64,000 nucleotides of DNA from Sulfitobacter sediminilitoris (GCF_010667575.1 NZ_JAABNT010000005.1:62001-126000); one strand, 5' to 3'; shown: positions 17,976 through 27,262, counted from the first letter of the stretch. Notes: generated by a model from the sequence alone, not told the origin. Numbers and translations are program-made.

Positions 17976-20881
17976 GTAAGAGGGACGAAAGCATGGCATA
18001 TCAGACACGCGGGCGCGATCCATTGCTGGACAGCAACATGGCTGAAGCCATCGAGAAACGCGGCAAGGAACTGCTGGGTCTGGTGCTGATCCTATTCGGT
18101 GTGATGGCTGCGATGATGATCGGAAGCTATACGCCAGACGATCCCAACTGGATGGTGTCCACGGATGCCCCCGTGCAGAACTGGATGGGCCGGATGGGTG
18201 CGTCCATCGCGGCACCGCTGTTCATGATCGTGGGCTGGGGCGCTTGGGGCGTGGCCATTGTCCTGCTGGTCTGGGGCGTGCGTTTTGCACTGCACATGGG
18301 GCAGGATCGTGCCGTGGGGCGCCTGATCTTTGCACCGATTGCCTTGGCACTTGGCTCAATCTATGCAGCGACCCTCGCGCCGGGGCCGGAGTGGCTGCAA
18401 ACACACAGCTTTGGTTTGGGGGGCCTTTTTGGCGACACCGTCATGGGGGCGATCCTGACGATCCTGCCCATTGGCTCCACCTTCACGGTCAAGTTGATGT
18501 CGCTGGTAATGGGCGTTGGTATCTTGGCACTGGGTGCTTTCGTGCTGGGCTTCACCAAGGTGGAGCTTGCCCGTATCGGGCGCTTCCTTCTGGTTGGTGT
18601 GATCATGGCCTATGCGCTTGTCATGGCGGCACTGGGCCGCAGTGTCAGCGGTGCTGTCCACGCAGGTCAGAAGCTGCACATCCGTCAGGCCGAGCGTCGC
18701 GAGCGCAACCGCATTGCAGCCGAGGAGCAGGCCGCGTTTGAAGCCAGCCAGCCGGTGATGACAACGCCAACTGCACCCGCACTGCCGCCAGAGCTTATGT
18801 TGACGGCTGAGGCTCCGGATCAGAAGACCGGGCTTTTGGCACGGATGCCCGGACTGATCAAACGGCCCGAACAGATGCCCGAACCGGAACTTGTAGAGCA
18901 TTACAGCGATGTCGTCCTTGACGACATGCCGGGTGAGGACCGCATCAAGTCCAAGATCGCTGATGTCATCAAGAACCGCGTGCGCAGCACGACCGCCGTA
19001 CATACCGCAACCACAGCACCCTTGACCAAAGGGCGCGGCCGCGGTCCCGATGCGCTGCTTTTGAACAGCGCACCGCAAACGCAGCTCAAGCCTGAACCGC
19101 CGCTTACCGCGTCTGCGCGAACGGTGCCTCCTGTAACCGCAACGAAGCTTTCCATCGATACTGTGGCACCTGCGGCTGTCGCAGTGCCGCCAGCCACGTC
19201 ACAGGAAGCAGCCCTGCCATTGCAGGAAGCACCCGCGCCCGAAGTGCCGCCCATCCCCGTGGCCGAACCGCGCAACATCGTGCAGCAACCGACACGCAAG
19301 CCTGTTCAACCGTCCAAACAAGCCAAGGCAGAGGCGCAACCGACACTCAGCTTCGAAGAGACCCACCCCGGCTTTGAATTGCCTCCACTTAACCTCCTGG
19401 AAAACCCTGAGGAAATTCAGCGACTGCACCTGAGCGATGAAGCGTTGGAAGAAAATGCGCGCATGTTGGAATCGGTGCTGGATGATTACGGCGTGAAGGG
19501 CGAGATCGTCGCCGTCCGCCCCGGCCCGGTGGTGACCATGTACGAGCTTGAGCCCGCACCGGGCCTCAAGGCGTCCCGTGTCATTGGTCTTGCCGATGAT
19601 ATCGCCCGTTCGATGGCAGCCCTCTCTGCGCGTGTCTCAACCGTGCCGGGCCGCAGCGTCATCGGTATCGAACTGCCAAATGAGAACCGCGAAAAGGTTG
19701 TCCTGCGTGAGATTCTGTCAGCCCGAGATTTTGGCGACAGCAACATGCGGCTCCCGCTGGCGCTGGGCAAGGACATCGGCGGCGATCCGGTGGTCGCGAA
19801 CCTTGCCAAGATGCCTCACCTGCTGATTGCGGGGACCACCGGCTCCGGTAAATCCGTTGCGATCAACACGATGATCCTGAGCTTGCTTTACAAGCTGACG
19901 CCCCAGGAATGTCGGTTGATCATGATCGACCCCAAGATGCTGGAACTTTCCGTCTATGACGGCATCCCGCACCTGCTGTCGCCGGTGGTGACAGACCCCA
20001 AGAAGGCGGTCGTAGCCCTCAAATGGGTCGTGGGCGAGATGGAAGAACGGTATCGCAAGATGTCCAAGATGGGCGTGCGGAACATCGAGGGTTTTAACGG
20101 TCGTGTGCGCGAGGCATTGGCCAAGGGCGAGATGTTCAGCCGCACCGTTCAAACCGGTTTCGACGAGGATACCGGCGAGCCGATTTTCGAGACCGAAGAG
20201 AACACCCCCGAGGCGCTCCCCTATATCGTCGTGATCGTGGACGAGATGGCAGACCTGATGATGGTCGCTGGCAAAGAGATCGAGGCTTGTATCCAGCGTC
20301 TGGCACAGATGGCGCGTGCCTCTGGCATTCATCTGATCATGGCGACACAGCGACCTTCCGTTGATGTGATCACCGGTACGATCAAGGCGAACTTCCCGAC
20401 GCGGATTTCCTTCCAGGTAACCTCCAAGATCGACAGCCGCACGATCCTTGGCGAGATGGGAGCCGAACAACTGCTTGGTATGGGTGACATGCTTTACATG
20501 GCTGGCGGCGCCAAGATCACCCGCTGCCACGGACCTTTCGTCAGCGATGAAGAGGTCGAGGAAATCGTCAACCACCTCAAGCAGTTCGGAGAGCCGGATT
20601 ACGTCTCTGGTGTGGTCGAAGGACCGGCAGAGGACTCCGAAGCGAGCATCGATGCTGTGCTGGGGCTGGGTGGCAATACTGACGGCGAAGACGCGCTTTA
20701 TGATCAGGCGGTCGCGGTGGTTATCAAAGACCGCAAATGTTCCACCTCTTACATCCAACGTAAACTTGCGATCGGATACAACAAGGCGGCGCGACTGGTG
20801 GAGCAGATGGAAGATCAGGGTCTTGTGTCACCCGCAAACCACGTCGGCAAACGCGAAATACTCGTGCCAGAACAAGGCTAG
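17972..20881 (+). CDS. ftsK: DNA translocase FtsK
   Basis: A 969-residue septal DNA pump that clears chromosomes from the division plane and activates XerCD at dif. Four hydrophobic segments lie in residues about 30-220. A Pro/Ala-rich linker spans about 240-470. The motor has Walker A GTTGSGKS at residues 621-628 and Walker [11 protein letters not shown] near 755. The C-terminal gamma winged helix ([21 protein letters not shown], from about 910) recognises the polar KOPS sequences. The linker is short compared with E. coli FtsK. It is coupled to the aminotransferase upstream and closed by a terminator. Confidence 0.96.
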   Translation: MSKRDESMAYQTRGRDPLLDSNMAEAIEKRGKELLGLVLILFGVMAAMMIGSYTPDDPNWMVSTDAPVQNWMGRMGASIAAPLFMIVGWGAWGVAIVLLVWGVRFALHMGQDRAVGRLIFAPIALALGSIYAATLAPGPEWLQTHSFGLGGLFGDTVMGAILTILPIGSTFTVKLMSLVMGVGILALGAFVLGFTKVELARIGRFLLVGVIMAYALVMAALGRSVSGAVHAGQKLHIRQAERRERNRIAAEEQAAFEASQPVMTTPTAPALPPELMLTAEAPDQKTGLLARMPGLIKRPEQMPEPELVEHYSDVVLDDMPGEDRIKSKIADVIKNRVRSTTAVHTATTAPLTKGRGRGPDALLLNSAPQTQLKPEPPLTASARTVPPVTATKLSIDTVAPAAVAVPPATSQEAALPLQEAPAPEVPPIPVAEPRNIVQQPTRKPVQPSKQAKAEAQPTLSFEETHPGFELPPLNLLENPEEIQRLHLSDEALEENARMLESVLDDYGVKGEIVAVRPGPVVTMYELEPAPGLKASRVIGLADDIARSMAALSARVSTVPGRSVIGIELPNENREKVVLREILSARDFGDSNMRLPLALGKDIGGDPVVANLAKMPHLLIAGTTGSGKSVAINTMILSLLYKLTPQECRLIMIDPKMLELSVYDGIPHLLSPVVTDPKKAVVALKWVVGEMEERYRKMSKMGVRNIEGFNGRVREALAKGEMFSRTVQTGFDEDTGEPIFETEENTPEALPYIVVIVDEMADLMMVAGKEIEACIQRLAQMARASGIHLIMATQRPSVDVITGTIKANFPTRISFQVTSKIDSRTILGEMGAEQLLGMGDMLYMAGGAKITRCHGPFVSDEEVEEIVNHLKQFGEPDYVSGVVEGPAEDSEASIDAVLGLGGNTDGEDALYDQAVAVVIKDRKCSTSYIQRKLAIGYNKAARLVEQMEDQGLVSPANHVGKREILVPEQG

Positions 20882-21282
20882 GCTTACCTCCAAGGGTCAG
20901 GTTCCAAGGCACCATGGCACCGCCGGGCTTCTCTCTCCCGGCGGTGTTTTTCGTTTGGTTTCGAGTCGGCAAAAGGACCGTAACAGTCTGTTCGGGATAC
21001 CAATGGCCCGGCTGACGAATGCTCAAAATTCTGGACGGAAGGTGCAGAAATGCCCTAGGCTGCCGGTGCAATCCCACTCTGCGACCTGTCACAAGGCCCA
21101 TATTCAGCGGCCCTAAGGGGCGGGTGGGGCCATTTTGGCCTGCAATATTTTAAAACGATTATTTCAACGATCAAGTGATTGAAGGACAGACGTGCCAGCA
21201 GTTTTGGAACTGAACGTCACAGTAAGACGCGGACCCGTCGGCACATCCTGATCCTGCAGATCAGTGCGAAAAGGACCCTGCC
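20882..21282. other. Non-coding gap between ftsK and the lysine-rich gene
   Basis: The 401-bp gap starts with the ftsK terminator. The rest has no ORF I believe: an 80-codon frame from 20724 on the other strand and a 71-codon frame from 21179 have no family-like content. From 21140 to 21180 it is locally AT-rich, with TTGGCC (21135-21140) 17 bp before ATTATT (21158-21163), a weak sigma-70-like pair that might be the promoter of the lysine-rich gene. AAGGA lies a short distance before the ATG at 21283. Confidence 0.4.
20918..20951 (+). terminator. Rho-independent terminator after ftsK
   Basis: Perfect 10-bp stem CACCGCCGGG (20918-20927) and CCCGGCGGTG (20937-20946), 9-nt loop, then TTTTT. It lies 37 bp after the ftsK stop and separates ftsK from the next gene. 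Confidence 0.92.
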
Positions 21283-21900
21283 ATGGCAGAAGACAACGAC
21301 CCGACAAAGAAATTTCTGGACGCGACCCAAAGGTATCAGACACGGTTACAGCATTTGTGGAAGACCGTTTTCAAGAAGGTGGCATCCTATCTGAAATCCT
21401 TGGTGGCTTTCATCACCAAGGTCACGAAAGCGGCCGCAAAACTGGCCATGACCGTGGGCAAAGCGGTGGTTGACAAGGTCATGGCTGCCGGAAAGCTGGT
21501 CGAACAGCTTATCAGCAAGATTCCGCAACTGATCAAGGCAGCCATGAAGCTGGGCAGAAAGATCATCGACCTGATCAAGAAAGCTTCCGATCCGAACAAG
21601 ATCATCGGCACGCTGAAAAAACTGTTCACCCGCTATGTGAAGATGCTGAGAGAAATTTTCGGCGAGATCGCGCAATTGGTGAAACAACTGGATGTGATGG
21701 GGACACTTCTGGGCATCGTGAATTCCTTTAAAAAGGTCCTTCAGCTGGTGTTTGCGTGGATCGCGGATGTGACAAAGGCGAACGATGCCGTGATCCGGGC
21801 CAAGCGGATGCTTCAGAAAGCCATCAAGGAAATGAAGAAAGAGGTAAAAGAGGCCGAGAAGCTTCGCAAAGAGGTGATGAAGCTGAAGGTTGCGGCCTGA
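21283..21900 (+). CDS. Unrecognised lysine-rich, all-helical basic protein
   Basis: A 205-residue protein I do not recognise. By my count it has 36 Lys and 8 Arg against 18 Asp/Glu, only 3 Pro and no Cys. It looks helical throughout, with Lys spaced every 3-4 residues between Ile/Leu/Val/Phe/Ala, for example KAAAKLAMTVGKAVVDKVM and LGRKIIDLIKKASDPNK, giving amphipathic helices. There is no signal peptide or lipobox. A central stretch (about 137-165) is more hydrophobic, and the last 40 residues look like a charged coiled coil. Codon choice matches the chromosome. It lies between the ftsK terminator and lolA, 94 bp before lolA. Membrane or lipid binding is a guess; DNA compaction or a toxin-like role are alternatives. 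Confidence 0.75.
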   Translation: MAEDNDPTKKFLDATQRYQTRLQHLWKTVFKKVASYLKSLVAFITKVTKAAAKLAMTVGKAVVDKVMAAGKLVEQLISKIPQLIKAAMKLGRKIIDLIKKASDPNKIIGTLKKLFTRYVKMLREIFGEIAQLVKQLDVMGTLLGIVNSFKKVLQLVFAWIADVTKANDAVIRAKRMLQKAIKEMKKEVKEAEKLRKEVMKLKVAA

Positions 21901-21929
21901 CCTTTGTGCAATGCGCGAAAATCCGCGGC

Positions 21930-21946
21930 TTGATATCGCATATCAA
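21930..21946. promoter_or_regulatory. 17-bp perfect dyad upstream of lolA
   Basis: TTGATAT (21930-21936), 3-bp spacer, ATATCAA (21940-21946), centred about 57 bp before the lolA ATG and 30-46 bp after the stop of the lysine-rich gene. It is operator-like. The TTGAT/ATCAA ends recall an FNR box, but the spacer is 7 bp rather than 4, so I do not call it one. Confidence 0.4.
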
Positions 21947-21994
21947 CCCCGGACGCCTTATGTCGTGATCAGCAATGACATACAGGTAAACATC

Positions 21995-22597
21995 ATGCGT
22001 TTCTTCCGGTCTGCCATCCTTGGCCTTGGCATGGCGATCTTTCTTCCTCTGGCGGCTGCAGCGCAAAAGCTGCCGTTGAACGATATCTCCGCGTATCTCA
22101 ACAAGCTCCAGACGGCCAAGGGAGAGTTCACCCAGATCAACGACGATGGCTCTATCAGCACGGGCACGATTTATATCAAGCGCCCCGGTAAGGTACGGTT
22201 CGAATATAACCCGCCTGAAAGCGCGCTGGTCGTGGCCGGCAGCAACACGGTCGTGATCTATGACAAGAAATCGAACCAGCCAGCAGAAAGCTATCCGCTG
22301 TCACGTACGCCGCTGTCGATCATCCTGGCGCGCAACGTGAACCTTGGTGCCGCGAACATGGTGACGGGCCACCGTTTTGACGGCACGGCCACGGTCGTCA
22401 CCGCGCAGGACCCGCAGAACCCCGAATACGGCAACATCCAGCTGAAATTCACGGGCAATCCCGTTGAGCTGCGCCAGTGGGTGATCAACGATGGCAATGG
22501 GTCCCAGACGACAATTGTGTTGGGGGATCTGCAAGAGGGCGCAAACCTGCCCAACAGCCTGTTCGATGTCGGAAGCCCCGGTCAAGCGAACCGCTAA
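21995..22597 (+). CDS. lolA: Outer-membrane lipoprotein carrier protein LolA
   Basis: A 200-residue periplasmic chaperone carrying lipoproteins from LolCDE to the outer membrane. A signal peptide ends near AAAAQ (about residue 21). Then follow LNKLQTAKGEFTQIN, IYIKRPGKVRFEYNPP and PLSIILARNVNL, typical of the alphaproteobacterial LolA barrel. The start at 21995 is taken because the upstream extension of 35 residues would bury the signal peptide. LolA commonly follows ftsK; here a foreign-looking gene and a terminator lie between, so it probably has its own promoter. Confidence 0.9.
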   Translation: MRFFRSAILGLGMAIFLPLAAAAQKLPLNDISAYLNKLQTAKGEFTQINDDGSISTGTIYIKRPGKVRFEYNPPESALVVAGSNTVVIYDKKSNQPAESYPLSRTPLSIILARNVNLGAANMVTGHRFDGTATVVTAQDPQNPEYGNIQLKFTGNPVELRQWVINDGNGSQTTIVLGDLQEGANLPNSLFDVGSPGQANR

Positions 22598-22733
22598 GGC
22601 CGGGGAGAAAACGCACTGAACGCCCCATGCTGCGGCAGTCGGGTGATCAAATTCATGACGTTTTTGCAGGGCGTCATGATGATCTGGCCAAAGCTGGACC
22701 GTTCATCAGACAAGCACCCAACCTGCAGGCTGA

Positions 22734-23321
22734 TCAGCGCCGCAGGCGACATCCGTTGATCTGATCGCGGTACATGGACGAGCGGGCGTCAACCTTGGCT
22801 GCCACGCCGACCAACCACGCCTTGCGATTGTAGGTTCCGCGCGAGAATCCGGTGTGCCCCTCGTGATAGGCCAGATACTGGTTGCGGGCGTCGGCAAGCG
22901 ATACACCGTTACGTTCGCGCGTCTGGTTGAAATACCAGCCCATGAAATCGGTGGCATCGTTAATCCGGTTGCGTCGCGCCGCGCGGCGATTCTGGTCCTT
23001 GCGGTATTCTTCCCAAGTGCCATCCAACGCCTGACTGTAGCCATAGGCGCTGGATTGACGTCCCATCGGGATCACCCCCAACACATACTTAAAAGGGGTT
23101 CGGGCGTCAGCGACGAATTTGCTCTCCTGATGGATCGTGGCCATCATTACGTGCATCGGCACGCCCCACTTACGTTCAACCTTGCGGAATGCCTTCAGAT
23201 ACTGCGGGCGCTCTTTGAGAATTGAGCAGGCGTTGTCCAGATTGCGCGGCGCAGACGACTGTCCACCACCGCAGGAGGCCACCAGCAATACAATTATCAG
23301 GGCGCGAAGGGTTTTGCTCAT
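22734..23321 (-). CDS. Lytic transglycosylase lipoprotein (SLT domain)
   Basis: A 195-residue lipoprotein with lipobox LVASC (Cys17). The SLT lysozyme-like domain has the catalytic Glu66 in ATIHQESKFV, then YGYSQALDGTWEEYR and the AYHEGHTGF block near residue 150. Such enzymes cut glycan strands to 1,6-anhydro muropeptides for remodelling of the wall. It should be anchored to the outer membrane facing the periplasm. It lies downstream of the AEC transporter gene on the same strand, 72 bp away. Confidence 0.9.
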   Translation of the reverse strand: MSKTLRALIIVLLVASCGGGQSSAPRNLDNACSILKERPQYLKAFRKVERKWGVPMHVMMATIHQESKFVADARTPFKYVLGVIPMGRQSSAYGYSQALDGTWEEYRKDQNRRAARRNRINDATDFMGWYFNQTRERNGVSLADARNQYLAYHEGHTGFSRGTYNRKAWLVGVAAKVDARSSMYRDQINGCRLRR

Positions 23322-23393
23322 CTGCCTCTCGCTTTGTCTTTTTATATTTTTGTGCAGTTTAGCGGATTTTTCGCCCGCGTCACATCACATTTT

Positions 23394-24275
23394 TCAAAGC
23401 AGCACGGCCAAAAGCAGCGGCAACGCGCCGATAGACATCAGTGTCGAGACAACGACAAGCCCGGCGACGGACTGCGCGTCGGCGCCGTATTTCTCGGCCA
23501 GCATGTACGAGGTGACCGCCACCGGCGTCGCCACCTGCAACACCAGAATGCCAAAGGCTGCTTTGTCGAGCGCGAACCAATCCGCCGCAACCCATGCACA
23601 ACCGATACAGATTGCCAGCTTGACCAGCGACAGCACCATGGCGCGACCAATGCCGCCCGGCGACAGGCGCGCAACGGCAACCCCAAGGGTGATCAGCATC
23701 AAGGGGATAGCCATCTGCCCAATCAGACCCAGCGTATTGTCCAGAAACGTGGGCAGCTTCCAGTCCTGCCAAAGGAACACTGCGCCCAGCACCGTAGCCC
23801 ACATAAGCGGTTCTTTCAGGGCCTTGGTGAAGGATCCGGCCCCGGCAACCAGCCAGATGCCATAGGTGAATGACAAAAGCGCCATCACCGCAAAAACCAC
23901 GACAGCATATTCCAGTCCGACCTCGCCAAAGGCAAAGAGGGCAAGCGGCAGGCCCAGATTGCCCGTATTCCCAAAGATCAGCGGCGCGGCATAAGTGCTT
24001 TGGTTCAGGCGGGCCACCCGGACAAGCACCAGCACGATCCCTGACACGGCGGCATAGGCGACAAGGCTGGCCAGCGTCAGTGTGGTCAAGGCGGCCGGAT
24101 CAAGCGTGGTGTTCACCAGCGCGGTAAAGATCAGACAGGGCACGGCAAGGGTCATGGCAAGCCGCGTGACAAACTGCAGGCGGTATTCAAACCCCAGCTT
24201 GACCCAACCAAACCCAACGGCAGCCAACAAAAACACCGGGGCCACGATTTCCAATACCGTCAGAACAAGGGTCAA
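23394..24275 (-). CDS. AEC family transporter (auxin efflux carrier type)
   Basis: A membrane protein of about 293 residues with 8-10 hydrophobic segments and the AEC-family blocks FLLAAVGFGWVKLG, RLAMTLAVPCLIFTAL and GNTGNLGLPLALF. Such permeases move small carboxylates such as malate. I see no ATG at the conserved start. A TTG (giving MTLVLTVLEIVAP) preceded by GAAGGAAAC is the best start, while the ATG at 24371 would add 32 non-conserved residues and overlap hspQ on the other strand. The substrate is unknown. Confidence 0.88.
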   Translation of the reverse strand: MTLVLTVLEIVAPVFLLAAVGFGWVKLGFEYRLQFVTRLAMTLAVPCLIFTALVNTTLDPAALTTLTLASLVAYAAVSGIVLVLVRVARLNQSTYAAPLIFGNTGNLGLPLALFAFGEVGLEYAVVVFAVMALLSFTYGIWLVAGAGSFTKALKEPLMWATVLGAVFLWQDWKLPTFLDNTLGLIGQMAIPLMLITLGVAVARLSPGGIGRAMVLSLVKLAICIGCAWVAADWFALDKAAFGILVLQVATPVAVTSYMLAEKYGADAQSVAGLVVVSTLMSIGALPLLLAVLL

Positions 24276-24360
24276 CAGTCTGTTTCCTTCATTTCGCGGG
24301 ACGTGATTGGACAAAACCCCCTTGAACCGAGTACTAACGAAAGGTAGGGGCTGCAATGTT

Positions 24361-24687
24361 ATGCTACGCACACGTGCAAAATATCATCTCGGCCAGGTCG
24401 TCCGGCACAAGAAACACCCTTTTCGTGGGGTGATTTTTGACGTCGATCCTGAATTTGCAAACACGGAAGAATGGTACGAGGCGATCCCCGAAGACAGCCG
24501 TCCTGTAAAGGATCAGCCGTTTTATCACCTGTTGGCCGAGAATGACCAAAGCTACTACGTGGCCTATGTGTCAGAGCAGAACCTGGTCGCGGATTATTCC
24601 GGCGAACCGGTGGATCATCCTGATATTCCAGATCTTTTCGGGCCCTTCACCGATGGCGCCTATCCCCTGCATTTCCAACTGAACTGA
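24361..24687 (+). CDS. hspQ: Heat-shock protein HspQ
   Basis: A 108-residue YccV/HspQ-like hemimethylated-DNA-binding-domain protein. Family features are KYHLGQVVRHKKHPFRGVIFDVDPEF, the YVAYVSEQNLV strand and LFGPFTDGAYPLHF. In E. coli HspQ is a specificity factor for the Lon protease. Note that a stand-alone Lon N-terminal domain protein is also encoded in this window. The start at 24361 gives the conserved MLRTRAKY; the longer frame overlaps the divergent AEC gene. Confidence 0.92.
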   Translation: MLRTRAKYHLGQVVRHKKHPFRGVIFDVDPEFANTEEWYEAIPEDSRPVKDQPFYHLLAENDQSYYVAYVSEQNLVADYSGEPVDHPDIPDLFGPFTDGAYPLHFQLN

Positions 24688-24990
24688 CGGCTGAAATCAG
24701 CTGCCTGTCAAGGCGCAACGCGTCCGTGGGTTATATGGTTTTCAATTTCTTGGAAAAGAAAGTCGTCGACACCGCGCACTGGGTGGGGGCTATTAAACGC
24801 GGTGCCGACGGAAGCCATATGCAGCTACAGCCACTGGTATGCTTTCTGACCAAGGCGCAAATGTGATGAGGTCTGGGCCATTGTGCGAAAGTTGGCGGCA
24901 GAAATGCGGCATGGTTAATTGAGTAAAGACGAAGCGGTAAATCTTACCGACTGCTCTGCAACGCGCTGACATCTTGAAGCGAATGCGCGC
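24688..24990. other. Intergenic region between hspQ and the anti-sigma kinase gene
   Basis: This 303-bp gap separates two convergent genes. I see no terminator with a T tract. The only reading frame with some protein-like character runs 24735-24866 on the plus strand (43 residues, starting MVFNFLEKKVVDTAHWVG), with only a weak ribosome site (GTGGG). It could be a small protein or the relic of a longer gene; I do not list it as a gene. Confidence 0.35.
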
Positions 24991-25500
24991 TTATTCTGGA
25001 TCAGCCCGGCCTGTTGCCCCAAAAGCAATGCGCAATCTCAACTGGTTTTCCTGCCCGACGCGCCGATACTCAACGTCATGGGTCAGGTCCTTGATCAGAA
25101 ACCAGCCAAATCCCCCTTCGGGCAGATCGACGATCGCCACATCTACCGGTTTTGGGCAGCCGACTGGCGCTTTGCCGTCGGGCATGGCGCGGCCGTTGTC
25201 CTTGATATCCAGCAGCCCGTCCTGGCTGCGCGCGCACCGGATATGGATGGGGCCGACAGGACCGATAGGAGGATAGGCATGTTCAAGGATGTTGTTCAGA
25301 ACTTCGGCAAGAATGATTTGGACTGTGCCGGCCTGCTCCAGATCAAGGTGGAATGCGCCAAGCGCCGCAATGACCTCTTCAAGTGCGTCACGAATGGCAA
25401 ATTCACCGCTGCGCACGCTGACGTCAAAGTTGGGCAACCCATCCAGCGACAGATCCATGATAGATTGGACCACGATGTTCGGGTCAGACCCGTTGGGCAT
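24991..25500 (-). CDS. Anti-sigma-factor-type ATP-binding protein (HATPase, RsbW-like)
   Basis: A 169-residue GHKL ATPase without any sensor part. The N box is ILAEVLNNILEHAY (residues 64-76), the G1 box DIKDNGRAMP (99-107) and the G2 box PEGGFGWFLI (127-136). Stand-alone domains like this are serine kinases of partner-switch systems, sequestering a sigma factor or other target and phosphorylating a STAS antagonist. The STAS gene overlaps its start by 17 bases. No sigma factor or PP2C phosphatase is nearby, so the target is unknown. Confidence 0.9.
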   Translation of the reverse strand: MPNGSDPNIVVQSIMDLSLDGLPNFDVSVRSGEFAIRDALEEVIAALGAFHLDLEQAGTVQIILAEVLNNILEHAYPPIGPVGPIHIRCARSQDGLLDIKDNGRAMPDGKAPVGCPKPVDVAIVDLPEGGFGWFLIKDLTHDVEYRRVGQENQLRLRIAFGATGRADPE

Positions 25501-25822
25501 CCACTGCGTCCTCTAACGTCGGGAAGATCTGGAACACACTATCCATTCGGGTCAGCCGAAACACCTTGTCAACCATCGGGGTAAGCCCGGCCAGATGCAG
25601 CGTGCGTTCCGGTGCGAGGTTCTTCATTGCTGCCACGATGGCACCCAGACCGCTGGAATCGATAAAGTCGACTTCACTCAGGTTAAGGATCACCTGCGGT
25701 GGCGCAACTGCTGTTTGCGTTCGCAACGCGTCCTTAAAGGCAACGGCCACTGGCGCATCGATGCGTTGCTCCTGCACGGTGACGATACAGATATCCCCTT
25801 CTGTTCTGACGGACATTTCCAT
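25484..25822 (-). CDS. STAS-domain anti-sigma factor antagonist
   Basis: A protein of about 112 residues that is a single STAS domain. The switch serine lies in VDFIDSSGLGAIV (Ser56/Ser57), the site phosphorylated by RsbW/SpoIIAB-type kinases. The kinase gene starts within its 3' end, so the pair is translationally coupled. I place the start at 25822 (MEMSVRTEGD); the ATG 6 bases later is equally possible, while the longest frame runs into the thiolase promoter. Confidence 0.88.
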   Translation of the reverse strand: MEMSVRTEGDICIVTVQEQRIDAPVAVAFKDALRTQTAVAPPQVILNLSEVDFIDSSGLGAIVAAMKNLAPERTLHLAGLTPMVDKVFRLTRMDSVFQIFPTLEDAVDAQRV

Positions 25823-25907
25823 AAACAGACCCCGCAAGCTTGGTGATTGTTCGGCATAGGGTAAAATGCTTACCAAGAGATAAGCGGTCTGATGAATGGA
25901 GATGGAT

Positions 25908-27080
25908 ATGCGAAACGTGGTAATTGCTGGTGCGGCGCGGACCCCGATGGGGGGATTCCAAGGGGCGTTCGAAGGCGTCAAGGCTGCTGAGCTTGGCGGT
26001 GCGGCTATCCGTGCCGCGCTTGAGAACGCCGGTCCTGCAACGGTTCAGGAAGTTCTCATGGGCTGTGTTCTGCCGGCAGGCCAAGGGCAGGCACCGGCGC
26101 GGCAGGCCGGTTTCGCCGCCGGTCTGGGTGAGGACGTGCCCGCGACCACGCTAAACAAAATGTGCGGGTCCGGGATGAAGGCCGCGATGGTGGGATTCGA
26201 TCAGATCGCGCTGGGCCACACGGACGTCATGGTCGCCGGCGGCATGGAAAGCATGACCAACGCACCTTACGTCCTGCCCAAAATGCGCGGAGGCGCGCGA
26301 TTGGGTCATGCGCAGGTGATTGACCATATGTTTCTTGATGGTCTGGAGGACGCCTATGACAAGGGCCGCCTGATGGGCACCTTTGCCGAGGATTGCGCCG
26401 AGACCTACCAATTCACACGCGAAAAGCAGGATGAATATGCTCTCAGATCGCTTTCGCGCGCGCTTGAGGCGCAGGAAAGCGGCGCGTTCGCGCAAGAGAT
26501 CGCGCCTTTCGAGGTGAAGTCGCGCAAAGGGTCCGTGACCGTTTCAGCGGATGAACAACCGGCCTCAGCACGCCCCGACAAGATTCCAAATCTAAAGCCC
26601 GCTTTCCGCGAAGGCGGTACAGTAACGGCGGCGAACTCTTCCTCCATTTCGGACGGCGCCGCAGCCCTCGTGTTGGCCTCCGAAGAGGCGGCGAAAGAGC
26701 AGGGTCTGAATATCCGTGCCCGGATTATCGGCCATGCAAGCCACGCGCAGGCACCGGGCTTGTTCACCACAGCCCCCGTCCCTGCCGCACGAAAGTTGCT
26801 GGAGCGTATCGGCTGGGCCACAGAAGACGTGGATCTTTGGGAGGTGAACGAGGCTTTTGCCGTGGTCCCCATGGCCTTCATGCATGAGATGGGTCTGTCC
26901 CATGACATCGTTAACGTGAACGGCGGTGCCTGCGCGCTGGGCCACCCTATCGGCGCATCGGGCGCGCGGATCATGGTCACGCTGCTGAACGCGCTGGAAA
27001 AGCGCAACCTCAAACGCGGTGTCGCGGCGATCTGCATCGGCGGCGGTGAAGGCACGGCGATTGCCATCGAAAGGGTCTGA
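25908..27080 (+). CDS. Acetyl-CoA acetyltransferase (thiolase)
   Basis: A 390-residue biosynthetic-type thiolase. The nucleophile Cys86 is in KMCGSGM, His346 in GHPIGASG and the second catalytic Cys376 in AICIGGGEG; NEAFA is also present. It condenses two acetyl-CoA or splits beta-ketoacyl-CoA. No phaB or phaC is adjacent, so a role in PHB synthesis is not shown. Three in-frame ATGs lie within 15 bases; I chose the third because GGAG sits 6 bases before it. The gene is divergent from the STAS/HATPase pair. Confidence 0.9.
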   Translation: MRNVVIAGAARTPMGGFQGAFEGVKAAELGGAAIRAALENAGPATVQEVLMGCVLPAGQGQAPARQAGFAAGLGEDVPATTLNKMCGSGMKAAMVGFDQIALGHTDVMVAGGMESMTNAPYVLPKMRGGARLGHAQVIDHMFLDGLEDAYDKGRLMGTFAEDCAETYQFTREKQDEYALRSLSRALEAQESGAFAQEIAPFEVKSRKGSVTVSADEQPASARPDKIPNLKPAFREGGTVTAANSSSISDGAAALVLASEEAAKEQGLNIRARIIGHASHAQAPGLFTTAPVPAARKLLERIGWATEDVDLWEVNEAFAVVPMAFMHEMGLSHDIVNVNGGACALGHPIGASGARIMVTLLNALEKRNLKRGVAAICIGGGEGTAIAIERV

Positions 27081-27123
27081 TCCCTTTGGCAGGCACCTGA
27101 TTTGCCTGTTGCACTGGGTGGAT

Positions 27124-27150
27124 CAGCAGGAGGCAAGGCGCCTCCTGCTG
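27124..27150 (+). terminator. Strong hairpin after the thiolase (terminator-like, no T tract)
   Basis: Perfect 11-bp arms CAGCAGGAGGC (27124-27134) and GCCTCCTGCTG (27140-27150), 5-nt loop. It lies 44 bp after the thiolase stop. There is no run of T, so it may be a weak or non-canonical terminator or an mRNA 3'-end stabiliser. Confidence 0.45.
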
Positions 27151-27223
27151 CGTCGTCAGAGGTGATCATCTCCCCCGTCATCCAGAAAACGTCAGGAAAG
27201 CAGATCAGGTCATCCAAATACAC

Positions 27224-27248
27224 GTGAAATAATTCTGGATTTTTTCAC
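27224..27248. promoter_or_regulatory. Operator-like dyad 1 upstream of the XRE-cupin gene
   Basis: A 25-bp element beginning GTGAAAT and ending TTTCAC, with an imperfect interior. It has the same length and the same outer half-sites as the perfect dyad 39 bp downstream. It is a probable binding site for the adjacent XRE regulator. Confidence 0.5.
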
Positions 27249-27262
27249 GCGACTCGATCAGA

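Noticed and set aside
21930-21946. FNR/Anr box before lolA
   Set aside because: The TTGAT and ATCAA half-sites are separated by 7 bp instead of the 4 bp an FNR box needs.
22653-22679. Hairpin TCATGACG...CGTCATGA after lolA as a terminator
   Set aside because: Eight-base arms with an 11-nt loop but no T tract; too weak to call.
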